Assembly: GCA_945862295.1 (NCBI GenBank)
Contig: CAMAXT010000025.1
Coordinates: 1 to 32,342 of the forward strand
DNA from: Pseudobacteriovorax antillogorgiicola
GTDB lineage: Bacteria > Bdellovibrionota_B > Oligoflexia > Oligoflexales > CAIYRB01
Reading direction: 5' to 3'
DNA: 32,342 bases
Shown here: one piece after another, positions 26,054-32,342 of the stretch
How the letters are laid out: every line of letters starts with the position of its first letter
How positions within the stretch are numbered: the stretch's first letter is position 1
Notes under the pieces: model-generated
Told to the model about the DNA's origin: nothing
What the model saw: the letters and a program-made list of their open reading frames with translations, nothing else
Database searches by the model: none
Translations under genes and position numbers: made by a program

Positions 26054-26080
26054 TCAGCTCTAAGTAGAAACAAATTTCTT

Positions 26081-27133
26081 TCAGTGCTGGTCAAGAGCTT
26101 TTCGCAGCGTTTTAATCAAAATGTCAGTATCGTTTTTTGGCCGCGCTGCCACCCGGAAAAAAGTCGGACAGGATCCAATCTTGTTGCCACATTCTCTGAC
26201 AAAAAGTTTGTCCGCTGAGGCCAAGCGGTTTCTTAGTGCGATTCCATCCATATGGGCTGGAATGCGAAAGAAGGCAAAATTACATTGCGTTGGAAACACA
26301 GAAAGACCTGGGACAGTGCGCAGTTCAGCTTCTAGATACTGTCGGTCTGCCACGACTTTCTGAAGGCTGGCCTGGTATTCCTGACGGTTGTTGAGAATCA
26401 GATTTAGCGCAAAAGAGGCGATGCCGTTGATGTTCCAGTAAGGAACATGTGGGCGAAATGATTCGATTAGAGTGCGGTTAGCGACAGCATATCCCAGGCG
26501 GACGCCGTGCCAGCCTAGTGCCTTGCCTAAACTTTTGACGACAACGACATTTGGTAAATCGGGTGCTTCACGCTCAATGCTATCAAGATCCGGATCATCT
26601 GCGAACGGCATAAAACTTTCGTCGATAACGATCAAGTCTAAGTGCTGCAAGCGCGAGATTGCTTCGAGAATATCTTTTTTTGGAGTCAATCCTCCGGTCG
26701 GGTTATTGGGGTTGCAGATGGCTAGTGATCTCGCGTTAGATCTTTTTGTGAAAGCGACGAGATCGTCAACTGACAATTCAAATTTCTGACTTGATTTCAG
26801 TTGAAAGGTTGCAAGAGTGTGACCGATATCAATAGGTAGATCCGTCCATCTACCAAATGTCGGAATAGGACAAACCATCGGGCCGGGCATCTGGCTGTTA
26901 ATGAGGAATGTGATGATCTCTGTGGATCCGTTAGCAGCGATAAGGTTGGCTTGGTTAATACCGGTAAGTTGGCTGAGAATTGAGCCAGAAGCCGGGCCGT
27001 GGTCAGGGTAATATTTCAATAAATTTGGCAGCTCTTTGACCAGACTCTGGTACATCGCTACCGAAGGAAAATAGGGATTTGCCGGTACGCAGTAATCGAG
27101 ATTGAAATTTTTGGAAGATGTACTCGAGACCAA
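26081..27133 (-). CDS. PLP-dependent class I/II aminotransferase (HisC/CobC-like), start disturbed
   Basis: A 350-codon frame encoding a compact fold-type I aminotransferase. NPNNPTG at 141-147, DESF at 171-174, the PLP lysine Lys204 in SLGKALG and Arg212 in GVRLGY are all present. It resembles HisC or threonine-phosphate-decarboxylase-like enzymes and lacks a decisive substrate marker. The N-terminal FNLDYCVPANPYFPS looks like the natural start of the domain, but no ATG or GTG precedes it. The only in-frame start is TTG 27131-27133, which lies inside the opposite LysR gene. The first codons appear to have been lost in a rearrangement. It is convergent with cdsA, 27 bp apart. Possibly still expressed; otherwise a recent pseudogene. 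Confidence 0.75.
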   Translation of the reverse strand: MVSSTSSKNFNLDYCVPANPYFPSVAMYQSLVKELPNLLKYYPDHGPASGSILSQLTGINQANLIAANGSTEIITFLINSQMPGPMVCPIPTFGRWTDLPIDIGHTLATFQLKSSQKFELSVDDLVAFTKRSNARSLAICNPNNPTGGLTPKKDILEAISRLQHLDLIVIDESFMPFADDPDLDSIEREAPDLPNVVVVKSLGKALGWHGVRLGYAVANRTLIESFRPHVPYWNINGIASFALNLILNNRQEYQASLQKVVADRQYLEAELRTVPGLSVFPTQCNFAFFRIPAHMDGIALRNRLASADKLFVRECGNKIGSCPTFFRVAARPKNDTDILIKTLRKALDQH

Positions 27134-27890
27134 ACTGTTCTACCGAGACCGTAAGGGGATGCGCCCTACTGAAACCGGTGCGGAGCTAAAAAAGTACTCG
27201 GATAAGATTTTCAAACTTGCCGAAGCTGCAGATCAATCCGTCCGTGAACCAGAAGATCCTCTGTCTGGAACCTTGCGGGTGGGAACCTATGATATTTTCG
27301 CAGTGCATCTGCTGCCAATCGTCATGGCAAAATTTCAGAAAGCACTTCCTCAGTTAAAAATTGAATTGTTGATCAACAACTCCAACCGAAAGTTAATGCA
27401 AGCTCTCGACTCCGGAGAAGTTCATCTAACCGTGATGGCCAGCCCGAAAGCGACCAGTGGCATCGTCGTAAAAAATATTTACCAGGAGTCATTCGGGTTT
27501 TTTTCGGCGGAGAAAGTCACCCAGCCGTGCTCTACGGAATGGCTGAAGCAAAAATCATTGATTGTCTTTGGGCAGGCGATTGCGACACCAAGGAAGACAA
27601 TTGTCGAAGTTTTGGAACAACTTGAGCTGGGCGACTGCATCCGGCACAATCTTTCAAGTTTTGATGCGGTCTTGAGTTTTGCCAGGAAAGATCTCGGTGT
27701 CGCCCTCGCTCCTTTGATGTTGACTGAAAACATCATCCGACCAACTGACATCCAGCGGGTCCGGATAAAGGGTGTGAAGGAAAAGGAGTTTGGATCACAG
27801 CATGTCGGGATAGTCTGTTCTCGGCATTATGTGGCGAATCCAAAGGTCGTGGCGTTTACCCAGTCATTGTTACATCTGGGAGAGCTGTAA
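27102..27890 (+). CDS. LysR-type regulator lacking most of its helix-turn-helix
   Basis: The frame begins at TTG 27102 with KFLEDVLETKLFYRDRKGMR followed by PTETG, which is the last helix and wing of a LysR DNA-binding domain. About 35-40 residues that should hold the HTH are missing; TAA at 27093-27095 blocks the frame. The rest is a normal effector-binding domain (about 170 residues: LSGTLRVGTYDIFAVHLLPI and onwards, ending HLGEL). Without its HTH it cannot bind an operator in the usual way. It is divergent from and overlaps the aminotransferase gene by 32 bp, an arrangement in which LysR proteins typically control the neighbour. Either it is a pseudogene or it acts only as an effector-binding fragment. 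Confidence 0.75.
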   Translation: MKFLEDVLETKLFYRDRKGMRPTETGAELKKYSDKIFKLAEAADQSVREPEDPLSGTLRVGTYDIFAVHLLPIVMAKFQKALPQLKIELLINNSNRKLMQALDSGEVHLTVMASPKATSGIVVKNIYQESFGFFSAEKVTQPCSTEWLKQKSLIVFGQAIATPRKTIVEVLEQLELGDCIRHNLSSFDAVLSFARKDLGVALAPLMLTENIIRPTDIQRVRIKGVKEKEFGSQHVGIVCSRHYVANPKVVAFTQSLLHLGEL

Positions 27891-28150
27891 TATTTACCAA
27901 ATAAAACTTGGGATGGTCTGGTTCTGGTCTTATATTAAGTAATGTCGAGGCAGTTCCTGCCAACTTATTCTTCCTTAATAGCCAAGGATCTATGACTCTA
28001 ATGGTCCAAAGTGGATCTCTGGAGGTATCGCCGGCCAGTTTTAGGAAACCACACGACTAACTTTAAGGTTATGATGGTTTTTTCGACAGAATTGGCGGCA
28101 TTCGCTTTGCTGCTCCGTTGATTTGGGCTATCCTAAATTTTCATACATAT
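27891..28150 (+). pseudogene. decayed duplicate of the cdsA 3' end
   Basis: This segment aligns along its length to cdsA 25744-26052. Examples are ACCAAATAAAACTTGGGA against ACCAAAGAAAACTTGGGA, and a shared ATGACTCTAATGGT. Translation shows ANLFFLNSQGSMTLMVQ against ANLFFLNSLGSMTLMVQ, and DRIGGIRFAAPLIWAIL against DRVDGILFAAPMIWAIL. It has an early TAA, frame shifts and an internal gap of about 60 bp in the metal-binding region, so it is not functional. By eye, identity is roughly two thirds to three quarters. The region would otherwise be a 330-bp intergenic gap between the LysR remnant and rseP. Confidence 0.9.
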
Positions 28151-28153
28151 TCG

Positions 28154-28180
28154 GCCCAAAATAGACGAGTCACTTTGGGC
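28154..28180. repeat. dyad upstream of rseP
   Basis: GCCCAAA, 13 bases, TTTGGGC: a seven-bp stem just after the cdsA scar and 40 bp before rseP. It could be a degraded terminator or an operator. There is no U-run. Confidence 0.4.
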
Positions 28181-28219
28181 ACCTACAGTGTTTCTTAAAC
28201 CATAGTCAACAGGTGCAAA

Positions 28220-29932
28220 ATGAGTGAAATTCTTTCACACCCTATTCCTGCGGTCGTTATTTTGCTCGGGGCGTTGGTGTTCTTTCACGAGCTCGGCCAC
28301 TTTTTAGTTGGTCGTTGGTGCGGGATCGCTGTTGAGATCTTCTCAATTGGTTTCGGTCCACGACTTTTTGGTTTCGTGCGTAATGGCACCGACTTTCGCA
28401 TCAGTGGCATCCCGCTTGGTGGCTTTGTAAAGTTCGCGGGCGCTCACCCAGCAGAAGACGTCCCTCCAGGGTTAGACGGTATTCCGTTCCGCGATGCGTC
28501 GCTTGGCAAACGGGCAGCAACAGTCGCGGCCGGTCCGATTGCCAATTTCATTTTGGCGATTCTCGTTTTTACCGTCATGGGCATGGACGGTATTAAACGC
28601 CCACCGGCCCTTATTGGTGACGTCATTGAAGGTAGCGTGGCGGAAAAATCCGGTATCGAATTTGGCGATCTTTTCGTCAAGATTGATGACCGTGAAATCA
28701 AAAGCTGGAAGGATCTGGAAAGCTCTATTTCCAAAGCACCGGGGAAGAAAATCGCCATTACCCTCGACCGCGGCGGCGAGCTAAAGACTATAGAGCTAAC
28801 GCCAGCCGTAATCGAAACTCTCGATATGGCCGGTAGGAAAGTAACGGTCGGGCGTGCGGGCATTACTCTTGGACGGATGCCGGCAAATATTTCTATTTTC
28901 GAATCGGACAGCTTAGCAAATAAGTCTGGGTTGAAAACCGGTGACCTTGTTAAGACGATCACCTTTGGAACCGGATCTCAAGACGTAAACCATTTTCCAA
29001 AGCTTGCTCGTCTTTTTGGTGCGGCAGTTCGCGATGACAATACTCAGACCATTGAGCTGGGTGTCGAAGACAAATTTCCTGTAGATGGAAAAATTCCGGA
29101 GTCTGCCACCTCGCGCTCCGTGACTGTCGATCTCGCTTCGCTTAAAGAACACAAAGGCAAAACTGACAAAGAGCTTTTGAAGTTAGCAGGTATACATGAC
29201 AGTCAGATGACGGTTCTCGATGCAACAGAAACTGCTGCAGGTGTGTTCAAACCTGGTGACCGCATCCTTGGTTTTGAGGGTGAACCACTTCCGCATCTAA
29301 TCGCTCTAACGGAAAAGCTAAATACCAATAATAAAGAAACGGTCAGTTTTCAGATCTCTCGCAACATGGTTGTTCGTGATTTGGTCGTTAATCTGAAGCC
29401 GATGGAAGCGCAGAAGCCGGAAGGAAAAGTAACGATTTATATGTTACCGATTTCTTTCATGGCACTTCCTGACATTCCACCGCCAATTGTTGAGCAATAC
29501 TCTAATCCGCTCGCAGCATTATCCTTTGGTGTGCGTCATACGGGAGCAGAAGCGCTCGACCAGCTAAAAAATCTTGGCGCGCTCATATCGGGAGATATAC
29601 CAATCAAGGCTCTAGGCGGACCGATTCTGATTGCGATGGTTGCAGGTGATTCTGCGAAACAAGGTATTCAAACCTTTCTCAACTCACTAGCTTTGATCAG
29701 TATCAATCTTGGTCTATTGAACCTTTTTCCAATCCCAGTACTAGACGGCGGACAGCTAGTCGTTATGGGGATAGAAGGCGTAAGGCGTCGCCCATTGAGA
29801 GAGGCGGCTGTTGAAAACTTTCAAAAAGTCGGTTTTGCGATGATTATGGCTCTTGTCGTATTAGCGATGTATAACGACTTTAGCCGCTTCTGGAAGTCAA
29901 TGCTGGAAGGTATTGTCGGACTGTTTCAATGA
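28220..29932 (+). CDS. rseP: RIP zinc metalloprotease, site-2 protease RseP-like
   Basis: A 570-residue inner-membrane site-2 protease that cleaves anti-sigma factors and leftover signal peptides. HELGH is at 23-27 in the first helix and PVLDGG at 506-511 in a late helix; together they bind zinc. FSIGFGPRLFGF precedes the periplasmic part. The periplasmic part is about 370 residues, larger than the usual two-PDZ form. Three PDZ-like segments can be seen: one from GDVIEGSVAEKSGI (about 130), one from ESDSLANKSGLKTGD (about 232) and one near TETAAGVFKPGDRILGF (about 335). The start ATG follows an AGG. The tsaB start overlaps its stop (ATGA). Confidence 0.93.
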   Translation: MSEILSHPIPAVVILLGALVFFHELGHFLVGRWCGIAVEIFSIGFGPRLFGFVRNGTDFRISGIPLGGFVKFAGAHPAEDVPPGLDGIPFRDASLGKRAATVAAGPIANFILAILVFTVMGMDGIKRPPALIGDVIEGSVAEKSGIEFGDLFVKIDDREIKSWKDLESSISKAPGKKIAITLDRGGELKTIELTPAVIETLDMAGRKVTVGRAGITLGRMPANISIFESDSLANKSGLKTGDLVKTITFGTGSQDVNHFPKLARLFGAAVRDDNTQTIELGVEDKFPVDGKIPESATSRSVTVDLASLKEHKGKTDKELLKLAGIHDSQMTVLDATETAAGVFKPGDRILGFEGEPLPHLIALTEKLNTNNKETVSFQISRNMVVRDLVVNLKPMEAQKPEGKVTIYMLPISFMALPDIPPPIVEQYSNPLAALSFGVRHTGAEALDQLKNLGALISGDIPIKALGGPILIAMVAGDSAKQGIQTFLNSLALISINLGLLNLFPIPVLDGGQLVVMGIEGVRRRPLREAAVENFQKVGFAMIMALVVLAMYNDFSRFWKSMLEGIVGLFQ

Positions 29933-30654
29933 TCGTTCCTATTCTCATAATTGATACTAGTATTATCGGCGTTTCGATGGCGATTGCCGATATGCAGTCT
30001 AAAGATCGAAATTCAATTCTTTGGCAAAACATTCATCCAGAAAATATGGGGTCAGTGCCCGCGATCGGTCGGATGCTGCAAGAGGGTCTTGCCCATTGTC
30101 AGATCGACGTCTCGGCTCTTGCTGGGATCTGTGTTTCATCTGGTCCAGGATCATTCACCGGCATTAAGGTCGGTCTTGCTTATGCCTTTGGTATGAAGCT
30201 CGCCCGACCGAGTGGAATGCCGATGCTTGGAATCTCTGGTCTTGAATGTGCGCGTGCTGTCCTTGCAAAAGAAAAAAGTCTTCCTCGATTAAAAGTTTTT
30301 CTCCCCGCGACGAAGACGCACGGATTCATGGCGACTGAAAAGGGTTCCTTTTTGCTCGACACCGGCAATATCGACCAGCAAAATGACCTCGGAACCGCCT
30401 CAAATGACAGCCTTAATTTGATTTTCAGTGCTTGGCCGCTTTTGGTTGACCTGCTTACCGTCAAGGGAAAGAGCTACGAAATCATTGATGAAATCAGGAT
30501 GTGCAACGCTGCTGTTTATGGTATGGCAGAAGTTGCGAAAAGGAATTGGCCGAATGGATTCGGTGTAGAAAATCCAGCCCCGAAGTATCTGCGGCTTTCT
30601 ACCGCTGAAGAAAAACTAATAGCAGACCAGACTGCGGCCCAAGGCCGATTATAA
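29929..30654 (+). CDS. tsaB: tRNA t6A biosynthesis protein TsaB
   Basis: A 241-residue ASKHA-fold partner of TsaD for threonylcarbamoylation of A37 in ANN-decoding tRNAs. The N-terminal LIIDTS opens the fold. SSGPGSFTGIKVGLAYAFGM (70-89) is diagnostic. The middle (about 100-180) is less conserved than usual, with an ATKTHGFMATEKGSF segment where RxxE/YxA-type contacts are expected. Its start overlaps rseP by four bases and it is followed by pssA after 16 bp, so it belongs to this operon. The assignment is firm although the C-terminal half is divergent. Confidence 0.9.
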   Translation: MIVPILIIDTSIIGVSMAIADMQSKDRNSILWQNIHPENMGSVPAIGRMLQEGLAHCQIDVSALAGICVSSGPGSFTGIKVGLAYAFGMKLARPSGMPMLGISGLECARAVLAKEKSLPRLKVFLPATKTHGFMATEKGSFLLDTGNIDQQNDLGTASNDSLNLIFSAWPLLVDLLTVKGKSYEIIDEIRMCNAAVYGMAEVAKRNWPNGFGVENPAPKYLRLSTAEEKLIADQTAAQGRL

Positions 30655-30670
30655 ACGAGGATGCCCTTTC

Positions 30671-31567
30671 ATGAAGAAACCAAGAATTGGTAGTGCAGTT
30701 TACGTGTTGCCAAATTTGCTCACGACCGGAAATCTATTCTGGGGATTTTTTGCCATGCATAAGGCACTCGTCGGCGAGTTTGCCTGGGCGGGCAGTGCAA
30801 TTTTGTTGGCAGCTATTTTTGATGTTCTTGACGGCAGAGTCGCTCGTCTTACAAAAGGCACTAGCGAGTTCGGTGTTCAGTACGATTCTCTTTGCGATTT
30901 AGTATCCTTCGGTTGTGCTCCCGCAATCATCATGTACCAGTACGGTTTGATGAATTTTGGCCGCGTTGGTTGGACTGTTTGTTTTCTTTTCATGGCATGC
31001 GGGGCTTTACGGTTAGCTCGTTTTAATGTTCAGAGTTCTATCGGTAAAGCAAAAGGCGACTTCACTGGCCTGCCTATTCCAATGGCTGCGATTGTCGTCG
31101 CAATGTTCGTACTGTTTATGCAGGACATGGAAGCGAATGCCGCCAGTGGTGGCTGGTTGACTGGCGTCTATAACCAATATCTCGCCGGTACGACTATCAA
31201 AGCGAATTTCTTACTCGCAATCGCGCCGATCCTCTCGATTGCGATGGTTAGTAACATTGCGTACCGAAGTCATAAACTTATTAAAATCAGAGGTATTGGT
31301 CCTTTCAAACTCCTCTCAACCTGTGTGTTCCTCCTCTCGATTCTTGCGTGGCAGCCTGAGTTTGTAGGATTTTTCGCCTGTCTTTTGTATGCTCTTTCCG
31401 GTCCGCTAGAGTGGGCACTTGGATGGAAGAAGACTCTGGAAGACGACGAAATCTTTGCTCCCGAAGAAGATGAAGATGGCGATGAATCTGAGAACGGATC
31501 AGAGTCTGATCTGCATTCAACAGCAAAAATTAATGTTCTAGCAAAAGAAAATCCTAAGTTAACCTAA
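30671..31567 (+). CDS. pssA: CDP-diacylglycerol-serine O-phosphatidyltransferase
   Basis: A membrane enzyme of the CDP-alcohol phosphotransferase family that makes phosphatidylserine from CDP-diacylglycerol (CdsA product) and serine. The motif DG-x2-AR-x8-G-x3-D-x3-D is complete: Asp54, Gly55, Ala58, Arg59, Gly68, Asp72, Asp76. An early PNLLTTGNLFWGFFA and about seven hydrophobic helices fit the type II (Bacillus-like) enzyme. The last 40 residues form a highly acidic tail (FAPEEDEDGDESENGSESD), not typical of the family. The ribosome site is GAGGA. It is in one run with tsaB and asd. Confidence 0.92.
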   Translation: MKKPRIGSAVYVLPNLLTTGNLFWGFFAMHKALVGEFAWAGSAILLAAIFDVLDGRVARLTKGTSEFGVQYDSLCDLVSFGCAPAIIMYQYGLMNFGRVGWTVCFLFMACGALRLARFNVQSSIGKAKGDFTGLPIPMAAIVVAMFVLFMQDMEANAASGGWLTGVYNQYLAGTTIKANFLLAIAPILSIAMVSNIAYRSHKLIKIRGIGPFKLLSTCVFLLSILAWQPEFVGFFACLLYALSGPLEWALGWKKTLEDDEIFAPEEDEDGDESENGSESDLHSTAKINVLAKENPKLT

Positions 31568-31589
31568 TAGCCTTGGTTCAGGAGACGCT

Positions 31590-32342
31590 ATGAAAGTCGC
31601 AATTATCGGTGCGACCGGTGCAGTCGGAAGAGAAATGATTAAAGACTTAGAAGAGTCTGGTCTAAAAGACATCGAAGTCGGTCTTTATGCATCGGCGAGA
31701 TCTAAGGGTACAAAGATTAGCTTCCGCGATAAGAGTGTCGAAGTACAGGAATTTTCCGTCGAAGCTCTTCGCGGGACTCGCTACGTTTTGATGAGCGCAG
31801 GTGGCACTTTTTCAAAAGAATGGTCACCTAAGTTAGTTGAAGTCGGTGCAACTGTTATAGATAACTCTAGTGCTTGGCGCATGGATAAGAACGTGCCGCT
31901 CATAGTTCCGGAAGTTAACGGTGATTTGCTCGACGGCTCAAAGCCAATGATTATTGCTAATCCGAACTGCTCGACCATTCAAATGGTAGTCGCTCTCCAG
32001 CCTCTAGCCTATGAATTTGGTCTTAAAATGGTTCAGGTAGCCACCTACCAGTCAGTGTCTGGTACTGGTCAAAAGGGTATTGCTGAGCTTTCAAGCCAAA
32101 TAGAGCAGCAGTTTAAATTTCAGGAAGTTAAAAGCAACGCCTATGCCCAACCGATTGTTTTTAATCTTTTGCCAGGGATCGACGTTTTTGATGCCGAAGG
32201 TCACTGCAATGAAGAAGTCAAAATGATCCGTGAAACCAGAAAGATCATGGACCTGCCGGATCTACCGGTATTTGCATCGACCGTCCGGGTCCCAACGTTT
32301 CACTGTCATGGTGAAATGATAACTGTTCAATTGGAAGAAAAA
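31590..32342 (+). CDS. asd: aspartate-semialdehyde dehydrogenase (cut by the right edge)
   Basis: The first 251 codons of Asd, which reduces aspartyl phosphate to the semialdehyde for lysine/diaminopimelate, threonine and methionine. ATG 31590 follows AGGAGAC. The N-terminal MKVAIIGATGAVGREM is the NADP-binding Rossmann start. The catalytic Cys127 is in NPNCSTIQM. The substrate and active-site segment QSVSGTGQKGI is present, and HCHGEMI near the right edge carries the expected His. The C-terminus (about 90 residues) is outside the window. It lies 22 bp after pssA; diaminopimelate supply fits the envelope theme of the operon. Confidence 0.95.
   Translation, partial: MKVAIIGATGAVGREMIKDLEESGLKDIEVGLYASARSKGTKISFRDKSVEVQEFSVEALRGTRYVLMSAGGTFSKEWSPKLVEVGATVIDNSSAWRMDKNVPLIVPEVNGDLLDGSKPMIIANPNCSTIQMVVALQPLAYEFGLKMVQVATYQSVSGTGQKGIAELSSQIEQQFKFQEVKSNAYAQPIVFNLLPGIDVFDAEGHCNEEVKMIRETRKIMDLPDLPVFASTVRVPTFHCHGEMITVQLEEK

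Noticed and set aside
26054-28219. Complete mobile element in the cdsA-rseP gap
   Set aside because: There is no integrase, transposase or terminal inverted repeat; only the duplicated cdsA end supports an insertion event.

Overview
The window looks like chromosomal DNA of a free-living Gram-negative bacterium. It has outer-membrane proteins, lipoproteins with lipoboxes, a tripartite RND pump and a uppS-cdsA-rseP-tsaB-pssA-asd housekeeping run. Gene content, frequent TTG/GTG starts and a moderate GC content would fit a Bdellovibrionota/Oligoflexia-type or other former 'deltaproteobacterial' lineage. That placement is an inference from gene order, not a sequence match.

Layout. (1) 1-3245, minus strand: an apparent metal-uptake operon. 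It starts with a small His-rich protein, followed by a lipoprotein, an outer-membrane beta-barrel, a ZnuA-type binding protein and the start of an ABC permease that runs off the left edge. A Zur-like dyad and extended -10 precede it. (2) 3246-4838: a low-density accessory stretch. It holds a small secreted-protein gene broken or switched at a C9 tract, a frameshifted glycosidase-like remnant and two tiny minus-strand ORFs. (3) 4839-10471, minus strand: a TolC-type channel, a lipoprotein adaptor and an RND permease, closed by a hairpin terminator. (4) 10793-15774, mostly plus strand: an acidic lipoprotein, a Ski2-like helicase, a small secreted protein and a glutathione S-transferase. (5) 15746-17246: a gene graveyard with a hybrid histidine kinase lacking its N-terminus, a frameshifted Ser/Thr kinase and a PspA-like tail fused to it. 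(6) 17243-18029, minus strand: a J-domain protein coupled to a small membrane protein. (7) 18030-23428, plus strand: rho with a structured leader, rpmE with tandem terminators, then prfA-prmC-AI-2E transporter. (8) 23470-32342: a convergent RsmI-like methyltransferase, then uppS-cdsA, an inserted aminotransferase/LysR pair, a decayed copy of the cdsA 3' end, and rseP-tsaB-pssA-asd, with asd cut by the right edge.

Functional logic. Region 1 would carry a divalent metal, probably zinc, from outer membrane to cytoplasm. Region 3 exports toxic compounds. Regions 7-8 combine transcription termination, translation termination and release-factor methylation with isoprenoid carrier and phospholipid synthesis, envelope-stress proteolysis, tRNA t6A modification and the aspartate pathway.

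The most unusual structures are the degenerate second copy of the cdsA 3' end flanking the aminotransferase/LysR block, the back-to-back N-terminal truncation of that pair, the C9 tract at the start of a secreted-protein gene, and the three-gene mosaic at 16.5-17.2 kb. I saw no CRISPR array, tRNA, rRNA, transposase or complete mobile element.
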